Part shown: piece by piece, positions 54,324 through 63,421 of the stretch
How positions within the stretch are numbered: position 1 is the first letter of the stretch
How the letters are laid out: every line of letters begins with the position of its first letter
DNA from: Streptomyces sp. NBC_01341
Lineage (GTDB): Bacteria; Actinomycetota; Actinomycetes; Streptomycetales; Streptomycetaceae
NCBI RefSeq assembly: GCF_035946055.1
Contig: NZ_CP108364.1
Span: 806,001 to 870,000 of the forward strand
Reading direction: 5' to 3'
Length of the DNA: 64,000 nt
Made by a program: the position numbers and the translations under genes
The notes under the pieces: generated by a model
Seen by the model: only the letters and a program-made list of their open reading frames with translations
Told to the model about the DNA's origin: nothing
The model's database searches: none

Positions 54324-56354
54324 TCAGACGTTCTCCCGCGGGATCCGTTCGTTCCAGGTCCGGGAGAACACCCTGCGTCCGGCCTCGTAGCCGTCCAGGG
54401 TCGCGTCCACGTGGAACGCCTCCTCGTCCGAGGTCAGCACGGTCCGCGTATCGACCCGGACGTCCCAGTCGGAGCGGCGGAATCGCATCTCCCACGCAGA
54501 CTCGCCGCGCACCGAACCGAAGTCCTCACCGACCCAGCTGTACTGTTCGCGGGCCCGGAGTCCCGTCTCGATCCCGTTGGCCTCGTACCGCTGGAGTCCC
54601 AGGTCCTTCACGATGTCCAGGACCGAGCGGTAGTGGACCAGGTCCCTGGAGACGGTCCACGCCTGCTCGGGTTCGCTCAGCCGGGTGACGGCGGGCGGCG
54701 CGCAGCCCTCGGGCTCGCCGAACGGCGCCAGGGCCGCGTCCTGGGGCACGTCCGCGGGGCGGACCGGAAGCGTGAGGCTGCTCCCCCGCTCGTAGACGCT
54801 GAGCAGCACCGGTTCGGGGGCGGGCCAGACGAGCGGCCAGTACGAGGTCGACAGCGACAGCCTGATGCGGTGCCCCGCCGGGAATGCCTGCGCGACGCTG
54901 TGGAGCGGTACGCGCACCCGGTAGCGCCTCCCGGGCTCCAGGGCCTCCGGCGCTTCCTCGCCGTCGCGGTGCGCGAGGTTGAGCACGCCGTAGGTGACAC
55001 GGGTCGAGCGCCCGTCCGGGGCCACGTCGGACAGCCTCACGTTGAGCTGGGCGAGCGGCGCGTCGGCCGACACCTCCACGACGACGGAGGGGGCACCGAG
55101 GATCTCCATGCGGCCCGCCAGCGGCGCCGTCTGGAAGACGAGCGAGCCGCCGTCCTCCTCTCGCTGGTCGTACGGCAGATCCGGCGGGGCGTTGTACGAG
55201 GCCCACTTGCCGGCGAACTGGCCGACCGAGAGCGGCGACTGCACCGTGTGGACGCGGTCCTCCTGCTCGCTGCCGTCGTCCGGCATGCCGAGGGTGCCGT
55301 CGAGCAGCGGGAAGACCGACTCGCCGATGTTCGGCGAGGGCCAGGACGGCTCGCCGACCCAGCGGCCCGGCCGCTCCTCGTAGGAAGTGGAGGGCGGGAC
55401 GCTCTCCTGCATCCACGCCTTGAGCATCGGCCCGTCCATGACGCCGTTGTCGGCACCCTTGAGCCAGTGGTCCCACCAGCGCACCACTTCCTGGAGGTAT
55501 CCGATGGCCGGCCCCGGCTCGCCGAGGTGGGGAAGCTTGTGCGACCACGGGCCGATCAGGCCCTTGCGCGGTACGTCGACGTGGCTCAGCAGCCTGGTCA
55601 CGGCGTTGGAGTAGCCGTCGGCCCAGCCGCTCGACGCGAGCACCGGGCAGCGCAGGGCGGAGTAGTCCTCGCTCAGGCTGGCGTGGCGCCAGTAGTCGTC
55701 CCGCTGCTGGTGGCGCAGCCACTCCAGGACCCAGGGGCGCGCGGCGTCCATCCGCTCGCGCCACATCTCGCGCCAGCGTTCGCCGACCACGGCGGGATCG
55801 GGCGGGCACGTCGCGTAGGCGAACATGGTCCCGGCCTCGGCCAGGTTGTCGGAGAGCATCGCGCCGCCGAGGTAGTGCATGTCGTCGGCGTACCGGTCGT
55901 CGGTGAACGACGAGATACAGATGGCCCGCAGGCTCGGCGGCCTGCGCGCGGCGACCTGGAGTGCGGCGAAGGCTCCCCAGGAGATGCCCATCATGCCGGT
56001 GCTGCCGTCGCACCACGGCTGTTCGGCGAGCCAGGCCAGGACCGTCTCGGCGTCGGACTGCTCCTGTTCCAGGTACTCGTCCAGGAGCACCCCCTCCGAC
56101 TCACCTGTCCCCCGCACGTCGACCCGCACACAGGCGTATCCGTGCCCCGCGATGTAGGGGTGGTGGATGGCGTCACGGGTGGAGGTGAGGTCGTTCTTCC
56201 GGTACGGGATGTACTCCAGTACGGCCGGTACGGGTTCGGCGTCCGACGCGGTCGGGCGCCAGATGCGCGCCGAGAGCTGGACCCCGTCCGGCATCGGGAT
56301 GGTGACGTTGTTCTCTTCCTTGACCGCGCAGGGCAGTTGGTCCACGTAGCGCAT
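54324..56354 (-). CDS. CocE/NonD (X-Pro dipeptidyl-peptidase-like, S15) hydrolase
   Basis: A 676-residue serine hydrolase. The alpha/beta domain has VDVRGTGESEG and the nucleophile elbow GMMGISWGAFAALQ (Ser in GISWG at about 130). The acid and histidine lie further on, the latter probably in LIGPWSHKLPH (about residue 273). Beyond about 410 is the galactose-binding jelly-roll domain of this family (APLAQLNVRLSDVAPDGRST, read as LNVRLSDVAPDGRST). The family includes cocaine esterase, X-Pro peptidases and acylases. An ideal AAAGGAGGT ribosome site precedes ATG 56354. It follows the ATP-grasp ligase gene by 39 bases, so both should be in one transcript; this one has no signal peptide. Confidence 0.9.
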   Translation of the reverse strand: MRYVDQLPCAVKEENNVTIPMPDGVQLSARIWRPTASDAEPVPAVLEYIPYRKNDLTSTRDAIHHPYIAGHGYACVRVDVRGTGESEGVLLDEYLEQEQSDAETVLAWLAEQPWCDGSTGMMGISWGAFAALQVAARRPPSLRAICISSFTDDRYADDMHYLGGAMLSDNLAEAGTMFAYATCPPDPAVVGERWREMWRERMDAARPWVLEWLRHQQRDDYWRHASLSEDYSALRCPVLASSGWADGYSNAVTRLLSHVDVPRKGLIGPWSHKLPHLGEPGPAIGYLQEVVRWWDHWLKGADNGVMDGPMLKAWMQESVPPSTSYEERPGRWVGEPSWPSPNIGESVFPLLDGTLGMPDDGSEQEDRVHTVQSPLSVGQFAGKWASYNAPPDLPYDQREEDGGSLVFQTAPLAGRMEILGAPSVVVEVSADAPLAQLNVRLSDVAPDGRSTRVTYGVLNLAHRDGEEAPEALEPGRRYRVRVPLHSVAQAFPAGHRIRLSLSTSYWPLVWPAPEPVLLSVYERGSSLTLPVRPADVPQDAALAPFGEPEGCAPPAVTRLSEPEQAWTVSRDLVHYRSVLDIVKDLGLQRYEANGIETGLRAREQYSWVGEDFGSVRGESAWEMRFRRSDWDVRVDTRTVLTSDEEAFHVDATLDGYEAGRRVFSRTWNERIPRENV

Positions 56355-56393
56355 GCCTGTGCGACCTCCTTTCGTCGTGCTGGTCCGGCCCCC

Positions 56394-57710
56394 TCACCGG
56401 GTCTTCGTGCCGCGCTCCCCCGGCTCCGTCTCGTCGAAGGTCAGGCCGAGGGCGGCCACGCACCGGTCGAACTTGCGGCGGATGTCGTCCTCGTCGTCGC
56501 CCCCGGTGAAGATGTGCGCGACCTCGTAGCTGTAACTGTCCTGCTGGGAGACGGTGGAGAGCTTCTGCCCCTCCTCGGGCACCACGTCGATGCGCACTCC
56601 GGGTATCTCCGCCTCGATGGCGGCGATGCGCTCCGGGGTGGGCACCTCGTGGACCTTCCCGTCGCCGAACCAGCGGTAGTACCACTTGGCGGCCACCGCG
56701 TAGGGGCCCCGGGCGCCGGTCAGCGCGGGGTCGTTGCCGAGGGCGAGGCTGAGCATCCGGTGGTGGTTCGGGGCCCCGTCGACGTAGTCGAAGAGTTCGG
56801 CGTGGGACTGCGAGTGCCGGGGGTTGATCTCCAGCAGGGCGATGTCGGCGGTCTTCGGGTCGTAGAAGTACTCGATACTGAAGGTGGCCGACTCCATGCC
56901 GATCTGACGCATCGTCCGCTCGCTGACGTCGTGGAGCTTGCGGATGACCGGTGCCGGGAGGGCGCTCGGGTACTGGTGGCGCAGGAAGCACGGCGAGGCC
57001 GGGTAGTTGATCGAGTCCAGCACGCCGTAGACGGTGACCTCACCCTCGTGGACGTAGCCCTCGACGGCGACCTGGATGCCGGTCATGGTCTCCTCGGCCA
57101 GGCAGACCTGACCTCCGACGCCCTCCATCTCCGGCGGGAGATCGAGCAGTTCGAGAACCGAGTCGAAGGGCTTGCCGACTCGGCCGATGCCCTCGCGGAT
57201 CCTGTCCACGGCAGTTCTGAACTCCGCCATGTCCGACACTCCGTAGGCCAGCTCGGACGAGTAGGCGAGGGCGGGCTTGAGCCACATGGGGAAGTTCACG
57301 CCCTCGGGCGGCTTCGGGTCGTCGGTGGCGAGGTCCACCCGTCCGAAGCTGGGATATTCGTCGATGACCTTCTGCTGTTCGAGCCGGCTCCAGTACTTGT
57401 GCTCGCACTTGACCACTGACTCGAGGCTCGTCGTGCGCACGCCGTACTCGTCGCCGAGCATCGGGACGAGGGTGCTCACCGGGAAGTCCCAGTAACCGAC
57501 TATCGCGTCGATGCTGCCGTCGTGCGCGTCGAGGACGGCGCGGGCACGGTCCATCAGGACGGGTACGGAGACTTCGCCCTCCTGGAGCTCGTCGATGTCC
57601 AGCAGGCGGTGAAACCTGTACGAGCCGGCGTCCGGAACCGCCTCCAGCGTCGGAAGGTTCGCGTCGTCGAGGCCGATGACGAAAACGTTCTTGGGCTGCT
57701 CCTGGGGCAC
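56394..57710 (-). CDS. ATP-grasp domain protein (carboxylate-amine ligase type)
   Basis: A 438-residue ATP-grasp enzyme that should activate a carboxylate as acyl phosphate and join it to an amine or thiol. FPMWLKPALAYSSELAY (about 140-157) contains the ATP-binding lysine, VEGYVHEGEVTVYGVLD lies near 220, and the metal-binding block is DIALLEINPRHSQSHA (Glu and Asn near 295). GTG 57710 has AGGA 8 bases upstream. It is cotranscribed with a CocE/X-Pro-type hydrolase. A ligase paired with a hydrolase able to cut the same kind of bond is notable; the product could be a dipeptide, an amide or a thioester-derived compound. No biosynthetic cluster is evident around it. Confidence 0.85.
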   Translation of the reverse strand: MPQEQPKNVFVIGLDDANLPTLEAVPDAGSYRFHRLLDIDELQEGEVSVPVLMDRARAVLDAHDGSIDAIVGYWDFPVSTLVPMLGDEYGVRTTSLESVVKCEHKYWSRLEQQKVIDEYPSFGRVDLATDDPKPPEGVNFPMWLKPALAYSSELAYGVSDMAEFRTAVDRIREGIGRVGKPFDSVLELLDLPPEMEGVGGQVCLAEETMTGIQVAVEGYVHEGEVTVYGVLDSINYPASPCFLRHQYPSALPAPVIRKLHDVSERTMRQIGMESATFSIEYFYDPKTADIALLEINPRHSQSHAELFDYVDGAPNHHRMLSLALGNDPALTGARGPYAVAAKWYYRWFGDGKVHEVPTPERIAAIEAEIPGVRIDVVPEEGQKLSTVSQQDSYSYEVAHIFTGGDDEDDIRRKFDRCVAALGLTFDETEPGERGTKTR

Positions 57711-57932
57711 GTTCGTATCCTTTCGGGGGGAAATGCTCCGGCACGTCAGATCGCCTGCCCGGTCGGACGACCCCTATGCGGGGCGACCTTTTCCGGGGCA
57801 GGCGGCGACGGACGTGCGGGTGGGGGGCATGCGGCTCGCGTGCCCCGTGGCCGCCGACCGATGCGTACGCACCCTTCGTCGCACCCCGGTGCCGCGGGCG
57901 GCGTGCCGCCCGGCCCTCCTCGTCGGACCGCG

Positions 57933-58559
57933 TCAGCGCACCCCGCGGGTGCGGTACTGGACGCTGATCCGCGGGCCCTTGGCGTGCGCGGTCTTGGGAA
58001 TGGCGTGCTGCCAGGTGCGCTGGCAGGACCCGCCCATGACGATCAGGTCGCCGTGGCCCAGCGGCCGGCGCACGACGTCGCCACCCCCGACCGGGCGCAG
58101 GAGAAGATCGCGCGGGGCGCCGAGGGAGAGGATCGCCACCATCGTGTCCTCGTACCTGCCGCGCCCGCTCAGGTCGCCGTGCCAGGCGACGCTGTCGCGG
58201 CCGTCCCGGTAGTAGCACAGCCCCGCCGTGGTGAAGGGCTCACCGAGCTCGTCGGCGTAGTGGGAGGACAGCGCCTCCCGGGCGTCGGCCAGGAGCGGGG
58301 CGGGCAGCGCGTCACCCTCGCGGTAGTGGGCGAGCAGGCGCGGCACGTCGACCATCCGGTCGTACATCTGCCAGCGCTCGGCCTGCCAGGGCACGTCGGC
58401 CACGAGCTCGCCGAAGAGGTCGTCGGCGCCGCTCAGCCAGCCCGGCAACAGGTCGATCCAGGCCCCGTCGCCCAGGACCGTGCGGTGCAGCCCGGTGAGC
58501 GGGCCGAGGCCCGGACGGTCGGCCTGGTCGAACAGCGAACCCTGGAGAGGAAGGGACAT
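57933..58559 (-). CDS. alkB: AlkB-like Fe(II)/2-oxoglutarate DNA repair dioxygenase
   Basis: A 208-residue AlkB-type enzyme that removes alkyl groups from DNA or RNA bases by oxidation. Iron ligands are His127 and Asp129 in AWHGDLSG and His185 in TWQHAIPK; 2-oxoglutarate is held by Arg197 and Arg203 (GPRISVQYRTR). YYRDGRDSVAWH and LGHGDLIVMGG are also family blocks. The start is ATG 58559. The promoter region has a perfect LexA-type box (58584-58595) 25 bases upstream, so I infer SOS induction by DNA damage. The neighbours are unrelated lipid genes, with a separate transcript likely. Confidence 0.94.
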   Translation of the reverse strand: MSLPLQGSLFDQADRPGLGPLTGLHRTVLGDGAWIDLLPGWLSGADDLFGELVADVPWQAERWQMYDRMVDVPRLLAHYREGDALPAPLLADAREALSSHYADELGEPFTTAGLCYYRDGRDSVAWHGDLSGRGRYEDTMVAILSLGAPRDLLLRPVGGGDVVRRPLGHGDLIVMGGSCQRTWQHAIPKTAHAKGPRISVQYRTRGVR

Positions 58560-58583
58560 GGGAGCCAGCCTAGCGGTGCATTA

Positions 58584-58595
58584 GAACACACGTTC
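58584..58595 (-). promoter_or_regulatory. LexA (SOS) box in front of alkB
   Basis: GAACACACGTTC on the plus strand is GAACGTGTGTTC on the coding strand, matching the Gram-positive LexA consensus GAAC-N4-GTTC including the RNRY centre (GTGT). It overlaps the probable promoter (TCTAAT -10-like at its downstream side), 25 bases before the alkB start, where repressor binding would block transcription. Confidence 0.8.
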
Positions 58596-58662
58596 CCTTA
58601 TTGTGGATGGCGGCCGCGCGAGAGCCGGATGGACCCGCCGGACGCGTATCACCGCCGCCCGT

Positions 58663-59535
58663 CTACCGGGGACCCGCCGGGCCCCGGCCGGACGTCTCCG
58701 GCCCCGGCGACTCCGGACCGTCCGGGTTCGGACCGGGTGCTTCCGGTCCGGGTCCTTCGGGGTCCGACGCTTCGGGATCGTCTCCGCTCAGCTCCGGCTC
58801 CAGACCCTCGGCCACCTCGGTCCGTCGCATACCCGCGTCCGAACGCCACGCCTCGAAGGACCAGCCGGTCAGTGCGACCACCGCCAGCCCGAGCATCCAG
58901 CCGCCGGCCACGTCACTGAACCAGTGGACGCCCAGCGCGATCCGGGTGAACCCCACCCCGAGCACCGAGACCGCTGCCACGGCCCAGCACAGGGGCCGCA
59001 GGCCCTTGCGCACCACGGGCAGCAGGACGAGCAGCAGGATCGCGAAGGAGGTCGTGGCCGTCATCGCGTGGCCGGAGGGGAAGGAGAAGCCCGGGGCGTG
59101 CGCCACCGGATCCGGAAGGACCGGCCTCGCCCGTTCGACCACGGTCTTCGCCAGCAGCCCCGTCAGTCCCCCGGCGATCGCCGTGACGGCCGACCACGCG
59201 GCGAGCCGCCACGCGCGGCGGTACACCAGCCACAGGGTGAGCACCGCCACCGCCGCGCGCAGGGTCACCGGATCCCACACCACGTCCGAGAAGAAGCGCA
59301 GGGTGCCGGTCCAGGCCGGATGGTCCAGGGCGGTCCGGTTCAGCCACCGTGCCGCGCCCGCGTCGAGGCGCCGCAGCGGATGCCAGCCGCTCTCCACGAG
59401 GACCAGCAGGAGGCCGAAGAGGACCGCCGCGACGGCTCCGACGGCGACGGAGCCGAACAGCCGGATGCCGAACCTCCGGTCGGCGTCCTGGCGGGTACGT
59501 CGTAGGGCGGCCGGTGCGGCGGGGCGGACAGACAT
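58663..59535 (-). CDS. PAP2-family phosphatase with acidic Pro/Gly tail
   Basis: A 290-residue membrane phosphatase with about six spans. All three PAP2 motifs are present: KTVVERARP (about 123), FSFPSGHAM (about 145) and IALGVHWFSDVAGG (about 198). These enzymes dephosphorylate lipid phosphates such as phosphatidic acid, phosphatidylglycerol phosphate or undecaprenyl diphosphate at the outer face. The C-terminal 45 residues are a disordered Pro/Gly/Asp/Glu repeat. ATG 59535 touches the stop of the YihY gene with no gap, so it belongs to a three-gene operon: PAP2/DAGK fusion, YihY, PAP2. Confidence 0.94.
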   Translation of the reverse strand: MSVRPAAPAALRRTRQDADRRFGIRLFGSVAVGAVAAVLFGLLLVLVESGWHPLRRLDAGAARWLNRTALDHPAWTGTLRFFSDVVWDPVTLRAAVAVLTLWLVYRRAWRLAAWSAVTAIAGGLTGLLAKTVVERARPVLPDPVAHAPGFSFPSGHAMTATTSFAILLLVLLPVVRKGLRPLCWAVAAVSVLGVGFTRIALGVHWFSDVAGGWMLGLAVVALTGWSFEAWRSDAGMRRTEVAEGLEPELSGDDPEASDPEGPGPEAPGPNPDGPESPGPETSGRGPAGPR

Positions 59536-60489
59536 TCAGGCTCCTGGATCGGGTTCTACGGGGCCGGGGCGCTTGGCCCGCACCGCCTCGAGCTGGGCGG
59601 CGAAGGAAAGGCCGAGGAAGAGGGCGATGGAGGTGAGGTAGGCCCACAGCAGCAGCGACATGAACGCCGTCAGCGGGCCGTACACGGTGTCGAAGGAACC
59701 GCTGACCGAGAGGTAGAGGCTCAGGAGCCACGTCAGCGTGGTCCACAGGACCAGGTAGACGGCCGCGCCGAAGGCGAGCCAGGTGTAGCCGGGCTGCCGG
59801 CGCCTCGGTGAGCGACGGAATATCGCGCTCGCGGAGAGGATGACGAGCAGCACCCCGGCGGGCCAGCGCAGCAGGTCCCAGGCGGACCGGGATCCCTCTT
59901 CGAGGTCGTAGACGTCGACGACGGCGGCCACCAGGTCACCGCCGGCCACCATGGCGACGAAGCCGATACCGAGGGGGATACCGGCGGTAAGGGACATGAC
60001 CAGGCCCCGCAGGTACTTCCGGTGGAAGACCCGGTCCCGCTCGACCCCGTATATCCGGTTGGCGCCGCGCTCGATCTGGCACATGGCGGTCGTCGTGTTG
60101 GTGAGCGAGAAGACCAGTCCGAACCAGAGGGCCAGCTGGGCCCCGTCGTCGGCGTGGCGCCGGCTGCGGTCGAGCGCGTCGTCCACCACCTCCGCGCTGG
60201 GCCCCGCCGTGATGCGGTGGATCGTCAGTTCGGCCACCCTGCCCAGGTCCTCCGTGTGCAGGGCGGTGGACAGCCCCACGAAGGCGATGACGAGCGGGAC
60301 CACGGCCAGCACGGTCTGCAGGGCGAGCGCCCGGGAGTGGCTGAAGCCGTCCGCGTACCGGAAGCGGACGAAGGAGTCACGCAGCAGCGGCCAGCGGCCG
60401 TAGCGCCGGAGGGTGGCCAGCGCCTCGTCACCGGATAGTTCACTGCCGATCATGTCGCGGGTCTGCGGGACCCTGGTGGCGGTACCCAT
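59536..60489 (-). CDS. YihY/BrkB-family inner membrane protein
   Basis: A 317-residue integral membrane protein with six spans (for example ALALQTVLAVVPLVIAFVGLST and ALWFGLVFSLTNTTTAMCQIER, the second also the conserved YihY block, read as FSLTNTTTAMCQIERGANRIYG). Once annotated as RNase BN, the family is now viewed as a membrane protein of unclear role, possibly in lipid or envelope homeostasis. ATG 60489 is one base from the stop of the PAP2/DAGK gene (60491). The gene is second in the lipid-phosphate operon, which suits an envelope role. Confidence 0.93.
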   Translation of the reverse strand: MGTATRVPQTRDMIGSELSGDEALATLRRYGRWPLLRDSFVRFRYADGFSHSRALALQTVLAVVPLVIAFVGLSTALHTEDLGRVAELTIHRITAGPSAEVVDDALDRSRRHADDGAQLALWFGLVFSLTNTTTAMCQIERGANRIYGVERDRVFHRKYLRGLVMSLTAGIPLGIGFVAMVAGGDLVAAVVDVYDLEEGSRSAWDLLRWPAGVLLVILSASAIFRRSPRRRQPGYTWLAFGAAVYLVLWTTLTWLLSLYLSVSGSFDTVYGPLTAFMSLLLWAYLTSIALFLGLSFAAQLEAVRAKRPGPVEPDPGA

Positions 60490-60490
60490 G

Positions 60491-62290
60491 TCACTCCCCC
60501 CGGGCGGGCATGAGCACGGACAGCGCGCCGGGCCTGACCTGGGCGGTGAGGTGCCGGCCGGAACCGGCCGGGTCGCCGTCCAGCTCGCGGGGCTGCGGTG
60601 CGTCGAAGCGGATCTCGGCGCGGCGGAAGGTGAAGTACTCGACGGACCGGTGCTCCCCCGCGGCATGCGGGCCGTCCGGGCCGGACTTCGCGTGCGGGTG
60701 GGGACGCAGGAGCGATCCGGCGGCACTCAGCCAGCCCGCCGGTCCGCGCGGGTCGAGGATCAGCAGGTCGAGCAGGCCGTCGTCGGGCCGGGCGTCCGGC
60801 ACCAGGGCCGCCCCGCCCTGCACCTTGCCGGTGTTGGCGATGAGTACCATCCGGGCGCTGCGCCGCAGGGGCTTGGCCCCGTCGACGGAGACCGTGAGAC
60901 GCATCCGGGGCGCGCGCAGCTCGCGCAGACCCGCCATCACGTAGGCGGGCCATCCGATGACGGCCTTGGCGCGGTCGCTGGTGCCCTCCAGCATCGCGGC
61001 GTCGAGACCCGCCCCGGACATCACGGTGAAGTGCGTGGGGGCCAGCCCGTCGCCCTCGATCAGACCGAGGTCGATCCGGCGCGGGGCGCCGCCGAGCGCG
61101 ACGGCCAGCGCCTCCGCCGGCTTGACCGGCAGGCCCAGGTTGCGGGCCAGGAGGTTGCCCGTCCCGCACGGCACCACGACGAGCGGTACGTCCGTGCCGG
61201 CGAGCGACTCGGCCGCCGCACGGATCGTGCCGTCGCCGCCACAGACCACGACGAGCGTCGCGCCGTCCCGGATCGCTTCGGCCGTCTGCCCCTCGCCGGG
61301 GTCGTCGGCGGTGGTCGGCACGAACACGGCGCCGTGGTGTCCGTGGTCCTCGAGGACCTGCCGCAGGGCGCTGCGGGCGTCGTCGTCGGTGACCGTGGGG
61401 TTGAAGACGACGGTGGTACGGCCGGCCGGCTGCTCGGGCTTGGCCGGGCGGGGCGCGGCCACCGCTTCGCCGGCAGGTGCCGGCGCGGGGACGTGCGGGC
61501 CGGTCAGCAGGGCGCGGCCGACGATCAGGAGGGACAGGCCACCGTTGACGAGGCCGCCCGCGACGTCCGTGGGGTGGTGCATTCCCCGGTACATCCGGGC
61601 GAGGCCGACGAGGAGGGGCACGAGCAGCAGCACGGCCGCGAGGACCTTGCGCCAGGGGCCTTTCACGCGGTGCAGGACGAGCACGGCGAGACCGGCGTAG
61701 AGCGCCGTCGCGGCCCCCGTGTGTCCCGAGGTGTAGCTCGACGTCGGGGGTGAGGCGTCGAGGCGTTCGACGTCCGGCCGGTTGCGGTCCACCGCTTCGG
61801 TGATGGCCAGGAACACCAGGGACTGCAGCGAGACTCCGACGGCCAGGAAGATCGCGTCGCGCCACCGGGGCAGCCTGGGCACGAGGAGGAGGACCAGGCA
61901 GCTGATGAGGGTGCCGATGACCACGGTGGCCGTGTTCCCCGCCTCGGACACGACGAGGGACACGGTGTCGAGCGTCGCGGTGCGGACGCGCTCGAGCCCG
62001 TCGGTCACCCCGTCCTCGGCCGTCAGCGGCCAGACGTCGGCGGCCGGCCCGGTGATGAGCAGCCCGAGACCCACCATCAGAGCGGCCTGGCAGACCGCCA
62101 TCGAGGCGATGATGCCCACGGCCCGGCCGTTCCCCCCGGCGGTCTCCGGAGTCCGCCGTGAGCTCACGCCACCGGCCCGTCCGCCGGTCCGGGACGGCAG
62201 GGATACGGCGCTGTCGGCGGGATACGAGGACGCGGCGGCGACGTGGGCGTCCGCGAGGGCTGCGGGTCTCTCCGGTATGTCGGTCGGCAT
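60491..62290 (-). CDS. Bifunctional PAP2 phosphatase / diacylglycerol kinase fusion
   Basis: A 599-residue protein with two enzymes. Residues about 60-265 form a PAP2-type membrane phosphatase: AVDRNRPDVERL, SSYTSGHTGAATALYAG (TSGH in place of the usual PSGH) and MYRGMHHPTDVAGG. Residues about 290-599 form a diacylglycerol/sphingosine-kinase-like catalytic domain: VVVCGGDGTIRAAAESLAG, VVPCGTGNLLARNL and MSGAGLDAAML. Having a kinase and a phosphatase in one chain fits a switch or cycle on a lipid such as diacylglycerol, or transfer between leaflets. ATG 62290 has GGGAA upstream. It is first in the operon with yihY-like and PAP2 genes. Confidence 0.93.
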   Translation of the reverse strand: MPTDIPERPAALADAHVAAASSYPADSAVSLPSRTGGRAGGVSSRRTPETAGGNGRAVGIIASMAVCQAALMVGLGLLITGPAADVWPLTAEDGVTDGLERVRTATLDTVSLVVSEAGNTATVVIGTLISCLVLLLVPRLPRWRDAIFLAVGVSLQSLVFLAITEAVDRNRPDVERLDASPPTSSYTSGHTGAATALYAGLAVLVLHRVKGPWRKVLAAVLLLVPLLVGLARMYRGMHHPTDVAGGLVNGGLSLLIVGRALLTGPHVPAPAPAGEAVAAPRPAKPEQPAGRTTVVFNPTVTDDDARSALRQVLEDHGHHGAVFVPTTADDPGEGQTAEAIRDGATLVVVCGGDGTIRAAAESLAGTDVPLVVVPCGTGNLLARNLGLPVKPAEALAVALGGAPRRIDLGLIEGDGLAPTHFTVMSGAGLDAAMLEGTSDRAKAVIGWPAYVMAGLRELRAPRMRLTVSVDGAKPLRRSARMVLIANTGKVQGGAALVPDARPDDGLLDLLILDPRGPAGWLSAAGSLLRPHPHAKSGPDGPHAAGEHRSVEYFTFRRAEIRFDAPQPRELDGDPAGSGRHLTAQVRPGALSVLMPARGE

Positions 62291-62673
62291 GTCGTTCCCG
62301 TCGTTCGGTGCCGCGTGGGCGAGTGGGTGCGGGGCTGTATCCCGGCGTCTCGCCGTCTGCCCGCTCCCGGCCTCTTGAGACCTGTCGTTCCGCGGCGGTC
62401 CGCACCTGTGCCCCGGGGGCCGGCGATCCGGCCCCCGGTCGCACCGTCCTGGGATCGGCCATAAGCTGCCGGGGCCGAGGGGTCGCGGCCTCGATGGGGC
62501 TGACCAGGCGTTCTTTTCCCCCGGCTGCCGTGGGCCGCCCGGGAGGGCGGAAGCCCGTCCGTGGGAAGACGGATCAATGACTCGCCCCCACGTGGGCAGG
62601 AGAGCGGCGACGCCGCACGACCCGGCTACGGGCAACGGCGGACACGGCATACCTCAAGGGAAGGAGCGACCGG
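62291..62673. other. Divergent spacer between the lipid operon and the DUF5709 gene
   Basis: About 383 bases. It carries promoters for the PAP2/DAGK operon (left) and the DUF5709 gene (right). A palindrome CCCACGTGGG lies at 62587-62596. No domain is recognisable in its frames. Nothing else stands out. Confidence 0.45.
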
Positions 62674-63123
62674 ATGTCGGACGAAGGACGCGGTGACGAC
62701 GTCTATCAGCCGGACGGGTCCGATGCGGACAACCGGCCGACGGACGAGCTCGATCCGGAGAACGTGCTCGACGAGCCCGACCTCGACGACGTACTGGACT
62801 CGGGCTACTCCCCGCCCGAGAAGCCCCTGGGCGTGACCAAGTACGGCACGACCGACGAGGAGCAGCGGGAGGGCGAGTCCCTCGACCTGCGCCTCTCGCA
62901 GGAGGAACCGGAGCCGGACCCGGTCCTGGAGGACGGGCCCGAGGACAACGGGCCTGAGGAGGACGACGCGGGGGACGAGCGTGCGGGACGCGTCGCCGAC
63001 GCGGACGAGGCGGACCAGCTGCGCAACAACAGGGTGATGGGCCGCGACGTCGGCATCGACGGTGGCGCCGCCTCCGCGGAGGAGGCGGCGGTGCACATCC
63101 AGGACGACGACCGCGGGATCTGA
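62674..63123 (+). CDS. DUF5709 acidic protein
   Basis: A 149-residue strongly acidic, hydrophilic protein. The N-terminal DDVYQPDG and the SGYSPPEKPLGVTKYGTT stretch (about 43-60) identify DUF5709, followed by LDLRLSQEEPEPDP and the C-terminal VMGRDVGIDGGAASAEEAAVH. No catalytic residues, signal or membrane spans are visible. DUF5709 proteins are common in Streptomyces and often appear with stress genes; their function is unknown. ATG 62674 has AAGGAGCGACCGG upstream (GGAG 8 bases away). A strong hairpin follows. Confidence 0.9.
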   Translation: MSDEGRGDDVYQPDGSDADNRPTDELDPENVLDEPDLDDVLDSGYSPPEKPLGVTKYGTTDEEQREGESLDLRLSQEEPEPDPVLEDGPEDNGPEEDDAGDERAGRVADADEADQLRNNRVMGRDVGIDGGAASAEEAAVHIQDDDRGI

Positions 63124-63139
63124 GGCGCGGAGCACGTCG

Positions 63140-63171
63140 GAGGCGGTACCGGACCTGTCCGGTACCGCCTC
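63140..63171 (+). terminator. 15-bp perfect hairpin after the DUF5709 gene
   Basis: GAGGCGGTACCGGAC (63140-63154) pairs with GTCCGGTACCGCCTC (63157-63171), followed by TCTTCT. It is 17 bases past the stop, a textbook intrinsic terminator. Confidence 0.92.
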
Positions 63172-63421
63172 TCTTCTGTACGGGCGCTTCACGGCGTCAT
63201 GGGCGGCCGGGGCCCGGCCGGCGCTTCGCGGCGTGGCGGGCCGCTCGCGCCACGGCCGGTGGCCTCGGCACCCCGCCCGGGCCCCGGCCTCCTATGCGCC
63301 TCGCCCGCCGCCTATGCGTCCTGCCGCCCGGGGCATGGCACGGCCGGCCCGGAGGCGGTTCAACTGATCCCCGAGAACCCGGAACCGGTCGATTGCACAT
63401 CACCCACACGGGAGGCGTCCG

